From NCBI GenBank assembly GCA_009760855.2, contig WPIO01000244.1, positions 62,001-126,000 on the forward strand: DNA of 64,000 nt, in the 5' to 3' direction. A program made the translations under genes and the position numbers. This document shows positions 23,870-34,026 of this stretch, piece after piece. A model generated the notes under the pieces. It had not been told where the DNA came from. It searched no databases and was given only the letters and a program-made list of their open reading frames with translations. Position 1 is the first letter of the stretch, and each line of letters opens with the position of its first letter. Origin of the DNA: Cristatella mucedo (Eukaryota > Bryozoa > Phylactolaemata > Cristatellidae).

Positions 23870-26803
23870 ATGTCTGAAATAAATTCATTTTCACGGCCTG
23901 AGGGAGAATCATTCAATGACCATGCAAAAAGATTAGTATTTTCTTATGAGCAGCGTTTTAATGTTAAACCTTCTTTTGCTAAGAAGTATGGCAAGTCAAC
24001 TAGAATTGTTCATTATCCAGTTTCTGCAGTTGATATACAAGAATTGATTGGACGTCTTTCTGTTAATAAAATAATTAATCCGAAAAAATCAGAAAGTAAA
24101 AATTGTTTCTATAAAGAAGCAAAACGTCTTTGTAAGATTGATACTAGTGGATGGTTTTTAGGTAGAAAGACTACTAGTGGTAGTTTAATAGATTATGAGT
24201 ATGAAGGTTTTGATGCAGAAGATGCAGATTTAGAAGTGTTTAAGAAAAAAGCATCTCCTGGATTAATAAATGTTATGAAAGATATCTCTAGCCAATATGG
24301 TAATGTAAAAATGAGTCTTCTTCTGCAATTAAAAATAAAAAATGCTAAGAAAGATATTATCTATGCTCCAACTAATGGTCTCTCCCCAATAGCACTAAGT
24401 AGAGTTTCTCATTTTAATTCAATAATTGACAAACATTTTTCAAAGATTAATTAAACTGTAGATGAATGGAACGAAGGTGGTTCTTCTTGTAGAATCGTTG
24501 GGATATCTAATGCATTTGCAAAGTTTACAGTCTTTGTTCCACAAATTGGAGGCTCGTATTGTGAATTACCAATCAAGTTAAGAAATAAGAGATGTGTTAT
24601 AAATATAAAAAATACAGATGACAATTTTTGTGCATTGTGGTGTGTTCTGAGAGCATTACATCCTAGAGAGAATCATCCAGAAGCAATTCATGATTTAAGA
24701 CAAATAATGCTTGAGAAATATTCTGATATACGACCTCTAATAAAACATTTATTCTTTCCTACAGATGATAAAGATTCAAGAAATCAGTTTATGGTCAATG
24801 GCAGCGTACCAATTAGAGCAGAAGATATTCCAAAACTTGCAAAATTATTTAATGTTTCAATAAATGCTTATGAGTATAACAACTCAGTTTATCCATTAAT
24901 TGTTTATTCAGAGGAAGGTGAAAAACATATTGATTTGCTTCATTATTCTTATTGAGGAATATTTCACTATGTACTAGTAACAAATTTTAATTCACTTTGT
25001 ATAACAGATAAAGATAGTGGTAGAACAAGATTATTTTGTAAAATATGTCTCTCAAGATTTCATGAACAAGAACAGTTGGATAAACATGTTGCAGATTGCA
25101 ATTCAGAGAATTGTGGAACTGCAAGAATAAAAATGCCAGTAGCTAATAAAAGAAAAGATGGCACAGGAGATTTAGTTATGTTTAGAGATTTTGACCAAAT
25201 GATTAAATCACCATTAACAGCATATGCAGACTTTGAATGTTTACTAGAAACAATTGATAAACCAGAAGAATCAGTAAAAGGATTTGTAAATCAACATAAA
25301 CCTTGTTCTGCTGGATATGTAATTGTAAATCATGAAGGAAAGATTGTAACAGAATATAAGCAAACTTTTGGCGCTGACTGTGTTAAGGATTTTATTTTGT
25401 CTTTAAAAAAAGATTGTGAAATACAGATAGAGAACCTAAAAGTAGTACTCGAAAAAAATAAAGTTTTTGATCGAGAAAATATGCCAGAAGAAGAAAAGAA
25501 AATTATAATAATGCATCTGTTTGTTGGATTTGTGGAAAATGTTTAACTGAAGATCAAAAAGTTCTTGATCACTGCCATCTTACTGGAAAATATAGAGGCG
25601 AGGCACATGATGTATGCAATAAAAAGCAAAGAATTTGTCCAAAAAACTTTAAACTTCCTGTTTATATTCATAATCTAAGAGGATACGACTCACATCTGAT
25701 TGTTAGTGCGCTTAATTGCGATAAAGATAAAAAACAAGTAATTGCCAATAACAAAGAGAAGTTTTTAACAATAAGTTTTGGAAATCTTTGTTTTAGAGAT
25801 TCATATCAATTATTACAAAATCCACTTCATAAATCGGTAAAGAATTTGTCTAAAGCAAATGATAAATTTGATATAATGAGGAACAGTTTAAAGAAATTGA
25901 TGATGCAAAGATGTCACTACTAACGAAAAAAGGTATTTATCCATATGAGTACATGGATTCTTTTGCTAGATTTGATGAGACAAGTTTACCACCAATTGAA
26001 AAGTTTTATTCAAGCATTAAAGGACATATTTCAGAAGAAGATTATATTAATGCAAAGAAAGTTTGGAATGATTCTGAAATAAAAACATTAAAAGAATACC
26101 ACGATTTATATTTAACGATTGATGTTCTAGCACTAGCAGATGTTTTTGAGAGATTTCGCGATCTAATAATTAAACATTATCAGATAGATCCTGCAAAGTT
26201 TATAACAACTCCACAATTAACTTGGACAGCAGGATTAAAATATACAGGAGTCGTTCTTGAATTACTAACTGATCCAGATATGTATCTATTCTTTGAAAAA
26301 GGAATTAGTGGAGGGATGACACAAGTATCAAAACGTAAAGCTAAAGCAAATAATAGTAGATGTAGCAATTTCAATCCAGATATATTGAAATCATACTTAT
26401 TATATTTTGATGCGACAAATCTTTATGGCTGGGCTATGAAATTAACTCGTATGCTAAAATTAGCTCGTATGCTCCCACAGCCTGGAACTCCCTCCCGACC
26501 TGCATCAGAACATCCCCTGACCTGACCACATTTAAAAGAAACTTAAAAACATACCTATTTAGGACAGCATTTAGTGGGTCCTTGTGATTCGTCCTCGATG
26601 TGCTTATGCGTGCTGACACTGTTCATGCTGCCACTAACCACATTTGCATGCTGACCCAGTGCATGTAACCCCTAACCATGTTATTCATTTTGTTTGTTTT
26701 TCAAGCATGATGTTACTTACTATTCTATTGCGTATCACTTTGCAGCAAATGTAAAGCGCCTAGAAAGAGATTAAGTTCTCTGAGGGCGCTTTATCAAGTG
26801 CAA

Positions 26804-26839
<36 letters not shown>

Positions 26840-27673
26840 GAAACAATCTCTACCAACTGGAGGTTTTTATATTTCTTATCAAATAAAAAAACAAAATCGT
26901 GGAATGAAAATAAAAATGATATAGTTAAAAAATGTAAGCCTTCATCAAATAAAGGTTATGTTCTTGAAGTTGATATACATTGTCCAAAAGATAAACATGA
27001 CTTATTTTCTGACTATCCTTTACTTCCTGAAAACAAACAGATAAAGAAGAATAAACACTCGGACTCTCAAAACTATTTTAATAGAGGAAACGATCCAGTT
27101 GACAAGTTGATATTGGATTTGGAACCAAAACAAAAGTATATTATTCATTATCTTAATCTTAAGAATTGTATTGAATTAGGATATGAGTTGACACATATTC
27201 ACAGAGTGTTAGAGTTTGATCAATTCAATTGGCTAGAATCATACATTGATAACAACACAAAACTTAGAGGTAAAGCAGCTAATGATTTTGAAAAGGGTTT
27301 CTTCAAGTTAATAAATAATTCATTCTTTGGTAAGACAATGGAGAATGTTCGAGATAGAAAGAATGTTGAGTTACTTAATGAAAATGTAGATGAAGAGTTG
27401 GCTAAGATGAATAAAATCTATAGAAGTCCAAGATTTGTAGATAGAAAGATATTAACTAATAACATTATCTGCATAGAAAGTAGTAAGGAATCTGTAACTT
27501 TAAGCAAGCCTATTTATGTTGGATTTTGCATACTTGATTTATCTAAAGTATTGATGCAGAAATTCTATTATCTAACAATGAAAAAAAGATATGGATCAAA
27601 AATAAACTTGATGTATACTGATACAGATTCACTCGTCATGGAGATGTTTACTGAGGATGTTTATAAAGAGTAG
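23870..27673 (+). pseudogene. polB: Protein-primed DNA polymerase B, disrupted
   Basis: Family B polymerase of the DNA_pol_B_2 (protein-primed) type, which would replicate the element. In order: N-terminal domain; a 'DNFCALWCVLRALHP' block; a Zn-finger-like FCKICLSRFHEQEQLDKH..C (about 25040-25090); ExoI AYADFE (25230); ExoII NLRGYDSHL (25676); the TIDVLALADVFERF block; motif A DATNLYGW (26413); motif B NSFFGKT (about 27317); motif C YTDTDS (27616). Disruptions: in-frame TAA at 24452, TGA at 24953, frameshifts near 25505, 25880 and 26865, a LINE-B insertion at 26442-26836, and loss of the region after motif C. Start chosen at the ATG after TATATATTATAAG. Catalytic residues are present, but the gene cannot give a whole protein as it stands. 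Confidence 0.92.
26442..26836 (+). mobile_element. LINE-B insertion inside PolB
   Basis: A 395-bp 5'-truncated LINE-B copy: C-terminal coding block (WNSLPTCIRTSP-type in a shifted frame), the GCATGC-rich UTR, the stem-loop at 26753-26792 and an (ATT)n tail at 26805-26836. It is flanked by a direct repeat TATGAAA (26435-26441 and 26837-26843), the probable target-site duplication. PolB motif A lies immediately before it. Confidence 0.92.
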
Positions 27674-27828
27674 ATCAAAGAATTGTCAAGCATTCACTTG
27701 ATAAACTTATTCCAGACTTGGATAGCTCGTACACTACCGTTCTCGTTGAGATTTGCGATACCTGTGATAAGCTAATGGAATGCAGAAGTAAAATAAATGA
27801 AATGTTGACAAAAGCAGAAAAGAAATAA
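27670..27828 (+). pseudogene. C-terminal remnant of an unknown viral ORF
   Basis: Directly after the premature PolB stop, another frame stays open for 52 codons to the TAA at 27826. It is charged and helical (CDKLMECRSKINEMLTKAEK) and has no start codon of its own. Since PolB lacks its usual C-terminal part, the simplest reading is a deletion that joined PolB to the end of a neighbouring gene. I do not recognise the family. Confidence 0.4.
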
Positions 27829-27880
27829 AAAAACTCCAAAAACTAAACAGGTTGTGCAGATTAATTAATTTTCTATTTTT

Positions 27881-27897
27881 TTATAATAGTATAGGAA
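27881..27897 (+). promoter_or_regulatory. TATAG-type start signal
   Basis: TTATAATAGTATAGGAA directly in front of the ATG at 27898; nearly the same TATAGGAA-ATG precedes the ATPase gene at 35279. Confidence 0.6.
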
Positions 27898-28434
27898 ATG
27901 TCGACAACAGAAGTATCTGACCCAAATCTTGCTACATCTGCAACTCTGCTGAAACCATATGTTGACTACCTTGTTAAGTCTAGAATGACTGCTTATGATC
28001 AACAGACACTCGATTCAGATATCTCAATTATGATAGATACATCTGTAAAAAAGTTTTATATTGATGAGTGTGACATTGAAGCACAAAAGGTAATCGATTC
28101 TGGAATGGCAAATATAACAAGCGATCTTGAAGCAACAGTTAGAACTAAAGTTGATACTCTTTTTGATACACGTGGAGAAATCTCTAGTTATACAACATGG
28201 ATTGCTAGTCAGCTACCAACACTTTCAACAGTTATCTCAGGTGTTTCAGGAATGAAACCAGATATCTCTGGAATTGTTAAGGATGAATGCTATGCAATTC
28301 TATCTGATATCACTGATGGAACAAGTGCTAGACAAAAAGCAACACTTGCTGCTCTAGTTGCCCCAGCTGCTCCAGAGGTTGTTGCAGATCCGAATGTGCC
28401 AGTTTCTGATACAATTCCAACAACCGCATTGTAA
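27898..28434 (+). CDS. Hypothetical viral protein, 178 aa
   Basis: Intact ORF with a good TATAGGAA-ATG start signal. The sequence is acidic, largely helical in appearance (residues 15-110) with two central Gly/Ser turns (SGVSGMKPDISG, about residues 118-130), and ends in an Ala/Pro/Val-rich tail (APAAPEVVADPNVP). No membrane segment, Cys cluster or catalytic motif. I do not recognise the family. Its position next to PolB and its intact frame suggest a real viral gene; a virion or accessory role is only a guess. Confidence 0.7.
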   Translation: MSTTEVSDPNLATSATLLKPYVDYLVKSRMTAYDQQTLDSDISIMIDTSVKKFYIDECDIEAQKVIDSGMANITSDLEATVRTKVDTLFDTRGEISSYTTWIASQLPTLSTVISGVSGMKPDISGIVKDECYAILSDITDGTSARQKATLAALVAPAAPEVVADPNVPVSDTIPTTAL

Positions 28435-28453
28435 ATAATTTATTTATACAGAA

Positions 28454-28822
28454 ATGAATGTAGAAACTAGAAGTAAAGATTGTCTAACAGTTGCACGAGG
28501 TCAACAGACTATAAAAATTTGCTCATATCGCATGGAAAGAATTGAAGATATTAGGAGTACACTATTAGAAGCATTAAAATTAGTTTTAGAGTACAAAGCT
28601 TTAAGAGTGAATCATTCAGAAAAAGAAATGGCATATATATTTACAAAAGTTAGAGATGGGTCAATCTTTTTAGAGTTTCTTAAAGATTTTAAAATAGATA
28701 AAATAAATAGTCCTAAATCAGATGCATACTCTGAAAAAATAGAGTTAACAAAACAATTAACAGGAAAAGAATATAGTTTTCTAACAGAGCTTATTAAAGA
28801 AACCCTAGATTGGAAAGTTTAA
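28454..28822 (+). CDS. Hypothetical viral protein, 122 aa
   Basis: Intact small ORF 19 bases after its upstream neighbour, on the same strand, with TTTATACAGAA before the ATG. Lys/Glu-rich and predicted helical, no Cys pairs or transmembrane helix. It overlaps tail-to-tail by four bases with the convergent fibre gene (stop at 28819). Unknown function. Confidence 0.6.
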   Translation: MNVETRSKDCLTVARGQQTIKICSYRMERIEDIRSTLLEALKLVLEYKALRVNHSEKEMAYIFTKVRDGSIFLEFLKDFKIDKINSPKSDAYSEKIELTKQLTGKEYSFLTELIKETLDWKV

Positions 28823-29805
28823 CTTATAACAACATCAGCAAAAGTAATTTCAATAATATCTAAAGCACTTAGAGTTTTCATATTACTATAATTTAAAACA
28901 GGAAAGCTTATAGTAATGAAAATATTATTAGGATAAACATCGAATTGTGTTATATAATCATTTGATAATAACATATAATTATTTTCAACACCTTAATAAG
29001 TGATATTAAGAAAATTAGAAACAAAGAAATTTGGCGAGTAGATTTTGTGATAATAATCTCTAACTATAAAACTTCCTACATTACCAATATTTAAATTTAA
29101 TTCCATTTTAACATCAAAATATTTCACTCTAGTCAGATTCACATCCTTTAATATAATCGATTTTCAGTTATTTGTTTCGCTGTAACACTTAAGAACGAAT
29201 AACTTTCTCCAAAAATTGTTAAAGGCATAAAAGGACTTTCAACATCCATATCATAAAGATCTTTTATTCTCAATTTTAATTTTAAATAATATATTGGTAT
29301 TTTTCTTATATCATATATTCTATTTAAGTAATAGTCTCTATTGTAATCTAGATCACTATTAAAACCTGACAGATTTTCTATCTTACTGAAACTCAAAGAA
29401 CCTGCATCAATTTGTGGAGGGCTACCACGAAAAAATCTATAAGTATCATCATTTGCAAGATAGATATTAACAACATCAACTAATTTTTTACCATTATTTA
29501 TTTGACCTACAACTATTACTTCATTAACTGCTAAATTACCATTTACTTCGAAATCTGCCTTAGTATCAACGTACTCTTTTGTTGCAATATCATTATCTTT
29601 TATCGGAGCTAGTACATTAACATATTTTTTTGAGTTTGCTGATATGTTTCCTCTTTTAATTGGTCTGAATCTTTTCTTACATACTTGTTATCAGCAAATG
29701 ATTTTCCAACAGCTTCTAAAGGATCTACATTACTTCCAATATTTACTATGTTATTTTAGACATATCCAACGTTCCAATCATTTGTAAATCTTTTCTATTT
29801 AGCAT
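28819..29805 (-). pseudogene. Fibre-like protein A, degraded
   Basis: Minus-strand gene whose ATG (29805-29803) overlaps the stop codon of the preceding fibre gene (TAATG). The repeats 'NIGSNVDPLEAVGKSFAD' and 'APIKDNDIATKEYVD' are phage-tail-fibre-like strand-turn repeats of the form 'I.N...P....DA.TK.YVD'; the C-terminal half is a beta-rich Asn/Tyr-rich domain. Broken by a frameshift near 29745, another near 29645, a stop at 29148 and one near 28985. Likely a receptor-binding or vertex fibre in the living virus, by analogy only. Confidence 0.6.
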
Positions 29806-30683
29806 TACGCTATTGCTATATAAGCAGTAACATTTATTTCTCTATCTAACAAACTTGATCCAGATATAAAAGTAGAACTAGCAACAATTTTTTTACTATC
29901 ATCTAACATATAGCTACCATACAATTGATCAGCCTGTGCTGTTAATGTTGATGGTGGAGGCATAAGTACTTTTTTTTATTCCAGAAACTTCATACACAAC
30001 TCCAATAACAAATAAACCTCTTTGAATTGCAACGTTGTTAATGTTAGCATTCCATCTAGCACTAATTGTTCTGCCATATATTTGCGTAGTTAGTGAGCTA
30101 TCCATTATTCCTTTAAAATTTACAGCTGTAGCATTTCCACTTATTTTCCGTAGATAGCCAAGATTTACTCCATCATTCGGATTTACAGGATCTTCTTGTA
30201 TAATAATTGGATTATTATTCATATTTAAAGGTCCGTTCATTATTCGATTATTATATTTTACAAAATGTTCATCCATATATCCAACAGTTGCAACATTATT
30301 ATCACGTAATGGCGTTACTGGATTAGTAATACTTAATGTACCAGTTACTCTTAAATTTCCATTAACATATCCGCCATCTTTTGATATTTTAGTATCTGCA
30401 TAGTCTTTTGTAGCAGCATCACTTGGATTAACAGGATTAGCAAGAGATCTATCACTCGATGATTATTCATATCAAGATCTCCATCAGCAGTCGTACCTCT
30501 AGATACTTTTGTTACAAAGTTTGTATCTATATACTTTCCGTTTACAGCATCTGTAGAGTCAACAGGCTCTCCAAGATTTTTTATTACATTTTGATTCATA
30601 TTTAAAGACCCATTCATAATATCTCCAGTCTTACGAATATAATTTTTTTGGCTAGATCCTTTTCTACGATATCCAAGCGACAT
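29805..30683 (-). pseudogene. Fibre-like protein B, frameshifted
   Basis: Starts at the ATG at 30683 preceded by TGTATAGA. Three fibre repeats are visible: 'NMNQNVIKNLGEPVDSTDAV', 'DLDMNNHRVIDL' and 'NMNNNPIIIQEDPVNPNDGV'. Frameshifts near 30450 and in a T8 run near 29972 split it into three frames; the last ends at 29805 (TAA), sharing its last A with the ATG of the next gene. Homologous to the intact fibre gene at 41866-42723. Confidence 0.7.
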
Positions 30684-30735
30684 TCTATACAATAGTAATA
30701 ACAAAATCAATATATGTAATATTACTTGCAACTCT

Positions 30736-31544
30736 TCAATTATCTATCATATATGTGCAGGTTCCATCAATATTTACAACTAAAAGAAGAGTGCCAGATA
30801 TACCATAAGTGTTGTCACTAGTTAACTCTAAAAACGTTCCAGTAGTATTAGAACATCAAAGAATATTGGATACTGTTTGAAAGTTTGCTACTGGACCAGC
30901 AACAAAAGTTTTATAAGGTGTTGCATAGCCTACAACTTGACCTTGTTGATTAAAAACCGCAATATCTGCAGGAGTTGTTTTTGATGTAGAACTTTCTGTT
31001 CCTGTTCCATTTACATCAATATTAAATATGTTTAATGGAACAATAGTTAAAGCACTTGTAAAACCAGCAAGCCTTAAATACAAAGTAGAACATTTATAAG
31101 AATCAACAGATTGCTTTGTTACAACATCTGAATTTTTTTTAAAGAGTTAATTCTGTTTGATCCTAGATTAAGAGTACTATTAGAGTTTCCATTAAAAACT
31201 TGAGACATACTTTTTAATAATCCATAGTTTATTACTTTGAAAGGCCTAGAATCTTGATAGACAGTTCCGTCAGAAGATCTTCCAGATATACCAGTAACAT
31301 TTTTACAGTTCAACTGGGATAACATTTTTGCGCTATTCTTTGGAAGTAAGTCAGATAAGTTAGAAACAGAAGCTATTTCTCCTGAAACATTAGTTGCTAC
31401 AGTATTAAAAAAGTCTGAATTGAGAGCATAATCTAATCTTATTGCATCTCCATCATTTACTGGAAAACCAAGATTTGTAATACCATTTCCATTAGCATCA
31501 AGGTCGCTAAAATGATTACCATTAATCTTACTAATATTATCCAT
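30736..31544 (-). pseudogene. Fibre-like protein C, frameshifted
   Basis: Begins MDNISKINGNHFSDLDANGN, closely matching the N-terminus of the intact fibre at 41866 (INGYILSDLDANGN), so the two share an attachment domain. Contains GFPVNDGDAI and 'LGSNRINSL' repeats. A frameshift in an A8 run near 31133 and a TGA near 30857 interrupt it; the C-terminal beta-rich domain runs to the stop at 30736. Its ATG is 10 bases from the divergent ATG at 31555. Confidence 0.7.
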
Positions 31545-31554
31545 TCTTATATAT
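31545..31554. promoter_or_regulatory. 10-bp bidirectional spacer (TATA)
   Basis: The spacer TCTTATATAT separates the minus-strand fibre C ATG from the plus-strand ATG at 31555. Any promoter must overlap the coding starts. Confidence 0.5.
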
Positions 31555-32316
31555 ATGAAAAAAATAAAATCTGGCTTAGATACAACTAAAGAAGTATTAT
31601 CAGGAACAACAACTGCAACTGAGCTTGGATCAAAAGCAATAATAAAAGTAGCTCCAAAGATTGCATTAAAGCTAAATCTGAGAGCCTCAAATAGGATTGC
31701 AACAATTGTCCCTAAAGCTTTGCAGTCATTCAAAGTATTTGGAACTGCTACAAAAGCACTTGGTGGATTTCTATCAGGAATAACAGGAATTGTAGATTTA
31801 GGATTATTCATAAAAGAGATTGTAGATGATATCGCTTCAGGAAAATATGGCAACGTCTTTTGGAAAACAATTGCAGATAAAAAAGGACTGTCAAAAATGG
31901 TGGCATCATTAGAGGTTGGCTATTACATAAACGAGATTTTGCTAGAAGCGGAAAGAGCTAAATCTGATTGGTACTCAGATCCTAGTAGATTTCTTTCAGA
32001 GACATTCGGAGAGGAAGTGAGTTGGGATGCTTCCCAATTAGATACAAAAGCTTGGAGTAAGAACTTTCTTGAAGTAAGATTAGGAGGATTTTTGCCTGCA
32101 ATTCCAGCAATCATAGCAAGTATAGCTTCAATTATTGGCGCAGTTGGTTTAGGTGTTTCCATAGCTGTAACTGTAGCAGGATTGATTAAGAAGATTATTG
32201 ACTCAACAATGTATACTGCTAAAGCTCCGAAAATGGATACCCATGAGGAACGAATGAGTGCTTTGAGTTTACAAAGTGAAAGACTAAAGAATGCAATTAC
32301 AGATATAAAAATATGA
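31555..32316 (+). CDS. Membrane-active viral protein candidate, 253 aa
   Basis: Intact. Mostly helical with Gly/Ala/Ile-rich stretches: residues ~75-95 (TKALGGFLSGITGIVDLGLF) and a strongly hydrophobic C-terminal hairpin at ~180-215 (FLPAIPAIIASIASIIGAVG, then SIAVTVAGLIKKII). Such a layout fits a virion internal or membrane-interacting protein of Polintons/adintoviruses, but I see no specific family signature. The last codons overlap the next small ORF by ATGA (32313-32316), suggesting coupled translation. Confidence 0.65.
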   Translation: MKKIKSGLDTTKEVLSGTTTATELGSKAIIKVAPKIALKLNLRASNRIATIVPKALQSFKVFGTATKALGGFLSGITGIVDLGLFIKEIVDDIASGKYGNVFWKTIADKKGLSKMVASLEVGYYINEILLEAERAKSDWYSDPSRFLSETFGEEVSWDASQLDTKAWSKNFLEVRLGGFLPAIPAIIASIASIIGAVGLGVSIAVTVAGLIKKIIDSTMYTAKAPKMDTHEERMSALSLQSERLKNAITDIKI

Positions 32317-32465
32317 TAGAATTACTTGATAGAAACATTGATATTGACAAAGTGCAGAATAGCGAGGTGAAAAACAGATTAGATTATTTGAAAACTGGAA
32401 AGCAGTTAGTAGAGGTATCAGGAGTAAGCTATTCAGATAAGTTAAAAGAAGACATAAAAAAGTAG
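32313..32465 (+). CDS. Small ORF, 50 aa, overlapping upstream stop
   Basis: ATG lies inside the ATGA overlap with the stop of the membrane protein gene. Encodes a charged peptide starting MIELLDRNIDIDKVQ and ending KLKEDIKK. Too short to classify. The overlap and same-strand order support a genuine gene, but chance is not excluded. Confidence 0.4.
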   Translation: MIELLDRNIDIDKVQNSEVKNRLDYLKTGKQLVEVSGVSYSDKLKEDIKK

Positions 32466-32473
32466 AAAGTAGT

Positions 32474-32614
32474 ATGATTGGAGGAAAAAAGACCTGTAAT
32501 TATCAAGCTGAGAGTGCAATGCTACTAGCTAATCTTTTTGCGCAAGGTAAATCACAAGAAGGAATACATAGATAAGTACTAAAACTAAGAGATGAATTAA
32601 AATCCAGATGTTGA
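32474..32614 (+). pseudogene. Small ORF with in-frame stop
   Basis: ATG at 32474, eight bases after the previous stop; MIGGKKTCNYQAESAMLLAN.. is interrupted by TAA at 32573 and stays open to TGA at 32612. Unknown family. Confidence 0.3.
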
Positions 32615-32616
32615 AA

Positions 32617-33179
32617 TTAAAAGTCTGTATGTCGAACTATTTTGTAATCTTCTGTTAAAGTATAAGTAAAATTCAATTGTGAAAATTGCAAATGCAATTG
32701 TATAGAAACAATATCTCTTTTTTCAGCAGCTGCAACAGGATTGTTAAAATATCCTAAGTGATATTGTTGTTTATCTATTGTAATATAAGATCGCCATTTC
32801 CTATCTCTTTTATGCCAACAAACTCCATAAATTTTGAAGTACTATTATATCGTTTTCCTTTGTTTCTCATATTTTCAGAATGAGTTGCTAATCTAAGATT
32901 GCTTATTCTATTATCTGATCTAATTCGATTCACGTGATCAATTTCCGAAATTGGCATTTCAATATTAATTATCATCCAGATAATTCGATGCGCTTGGTAC
33001 AATTTGCCATCTATTCGTATTTCTCGATAACCGCTATGATGAATTGTTCCGGCTTCACTGCCAGATCTTGCTGTTCCTCTTCTATTAACTCTCCAGAAGA
33101 TTTTTCCAGTATCTGGATTGTAATCCAAAAGTTCCATAACTCGGTTTCTAAAAGCACAAACTTCATCATCAGGATTCAT
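32617..33179 (-). pseudogene. HNH endonuclease with C-terminal AP2-like domain, frameshifted
   Basis: Minus-strand gene with ATG at 33179. Residues ~20-110 hold an HNH homing-endonuclease-like domain: GYREIRIDGKLYQAHRIIW, EIDHVNRIRSDNRISNLRL and ATHSENMRNK (the DH and N..SNL..AT pattern). A frameshift near 32835 separates it from an AP2-like DNA-binding stretch (YGVCWHKRDRKWRSYI, then YHLGYF) that ends at 32617. HNH-AP2 proteins are usual in phages and large DNA viruses, where they are selfish or DNA-processing nucleases. Here it stands alone between virion genes, not inside another gene. Confidence 0.8.
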
Positions 33180-33232
33180 TTTAATATATAATAGTTTAAT
33201 TTGTCTTTAAATAAACGTTAATTTATTATAGA

Positions 33233-34000
33233 ATGGATTATCATGAGATAAAGCTAAACCTGTCAGATCATCAAGTAAAGTTGATATATAAGAGTGATAA
33301 ACCTATTTCAATCAGGTTAAAAAAAGAAGACCTATCAGGCACAGTTCCAATCTTTGTAACAAAAAAACAACTTACTAGAATTGAAAAGTGTAAGTCAAAA
33401 AACACAGGCATACAATTAAATCTAAGTTTGAAGCAATTTAAACGTAATAGAAAAATTGGCTCGGGTATTGCTGATTTCATAAACAAACTTACTGGAAATC
33501 GTGAAATGCATATGAAACTCCCTTCAGGAGTAAAATCGGAATTTGTACCAGGCGGATCATTCAACAATACTAACCGTTACTCATATGCTGGGCCGGGAAC
33601 CAAGTTTACTCAGAGAATGAGTGAAGGCTATGAGGGCACGAACGACTTGGATAGGTCTGCTTTAGTCCACGATAGTCTATACACTGAAACTGGATCAATG
33701 CCTGAACCTACAAGAACACAAATGAGAAACTTGTCAGACTTGGTATTAGCTGAGTCTGCTGCTAGAATTGCACTTGATCCAAGACAGCCTGCATATGTTC
33801 GTGAAGATGCTAAAACAGTTGCAGCCGTGATGAGTGCAAAAAGCAAATTAGGCTTAGGCATTGCTGGTAGATTAAACGACTCATTTGCTACTGATTTTCT
33901 CAAAGATACAATAAGTAATCCTGCTAGCCTAAATAAGATAAAAAATTATGCTCGTGGAATAGTTGATAGAATGCTTGATATCACTCGGAAAAAGATCTAA
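33233..34000 (+). CDS. Capsid-associated phospholipase A2-domain protein, 255 aa
   Basis: Intact. N-terminal third is basic with two 'LS..Q.K' style repeats (residues 8-20 and 63-72) ending in RKIGSGIADF, like DNA-binding or core segments of Polinton proteins. Residues 118-150 show the PLA2 signature: YAGPGT (calcium loop) and DLDRSALVHDSLY with the His146-Asp147 pair, as in parvovirus VP1-type PLA2 domains. In viruses such domains help particles escape endosomes; here this is inferred. Start follows TTATTATAGA-ATG. Its survival without a break in a decaying element is notable. Confidence 0.8.
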   Translation: MDYHEIKLNLSDHQVKLIYKSDKPISIRLKKEDLSGTVPIFVTKKQLTRIEKCKSKNTGIQLNLSLKQFKRNRKIGSGIADFINKLTGNREMHMKLPSGVKSEFVPGGSFNNTNRYSYAGPGTKFTQRMSEGYEGTNDLDRSALVHDSLYTETGSMPEPTRTQMRNLSDLVLAESAARIALDPRQPAYVREDAKTVAAVMSAKSKLGLGIAGRLNDSFATDFLKDTISNPASLNKIKNYARGIVDRMLDITRKKI

Positions 34001-34026
34001 AAAAATTTAAACTTAAAAACCAACTT

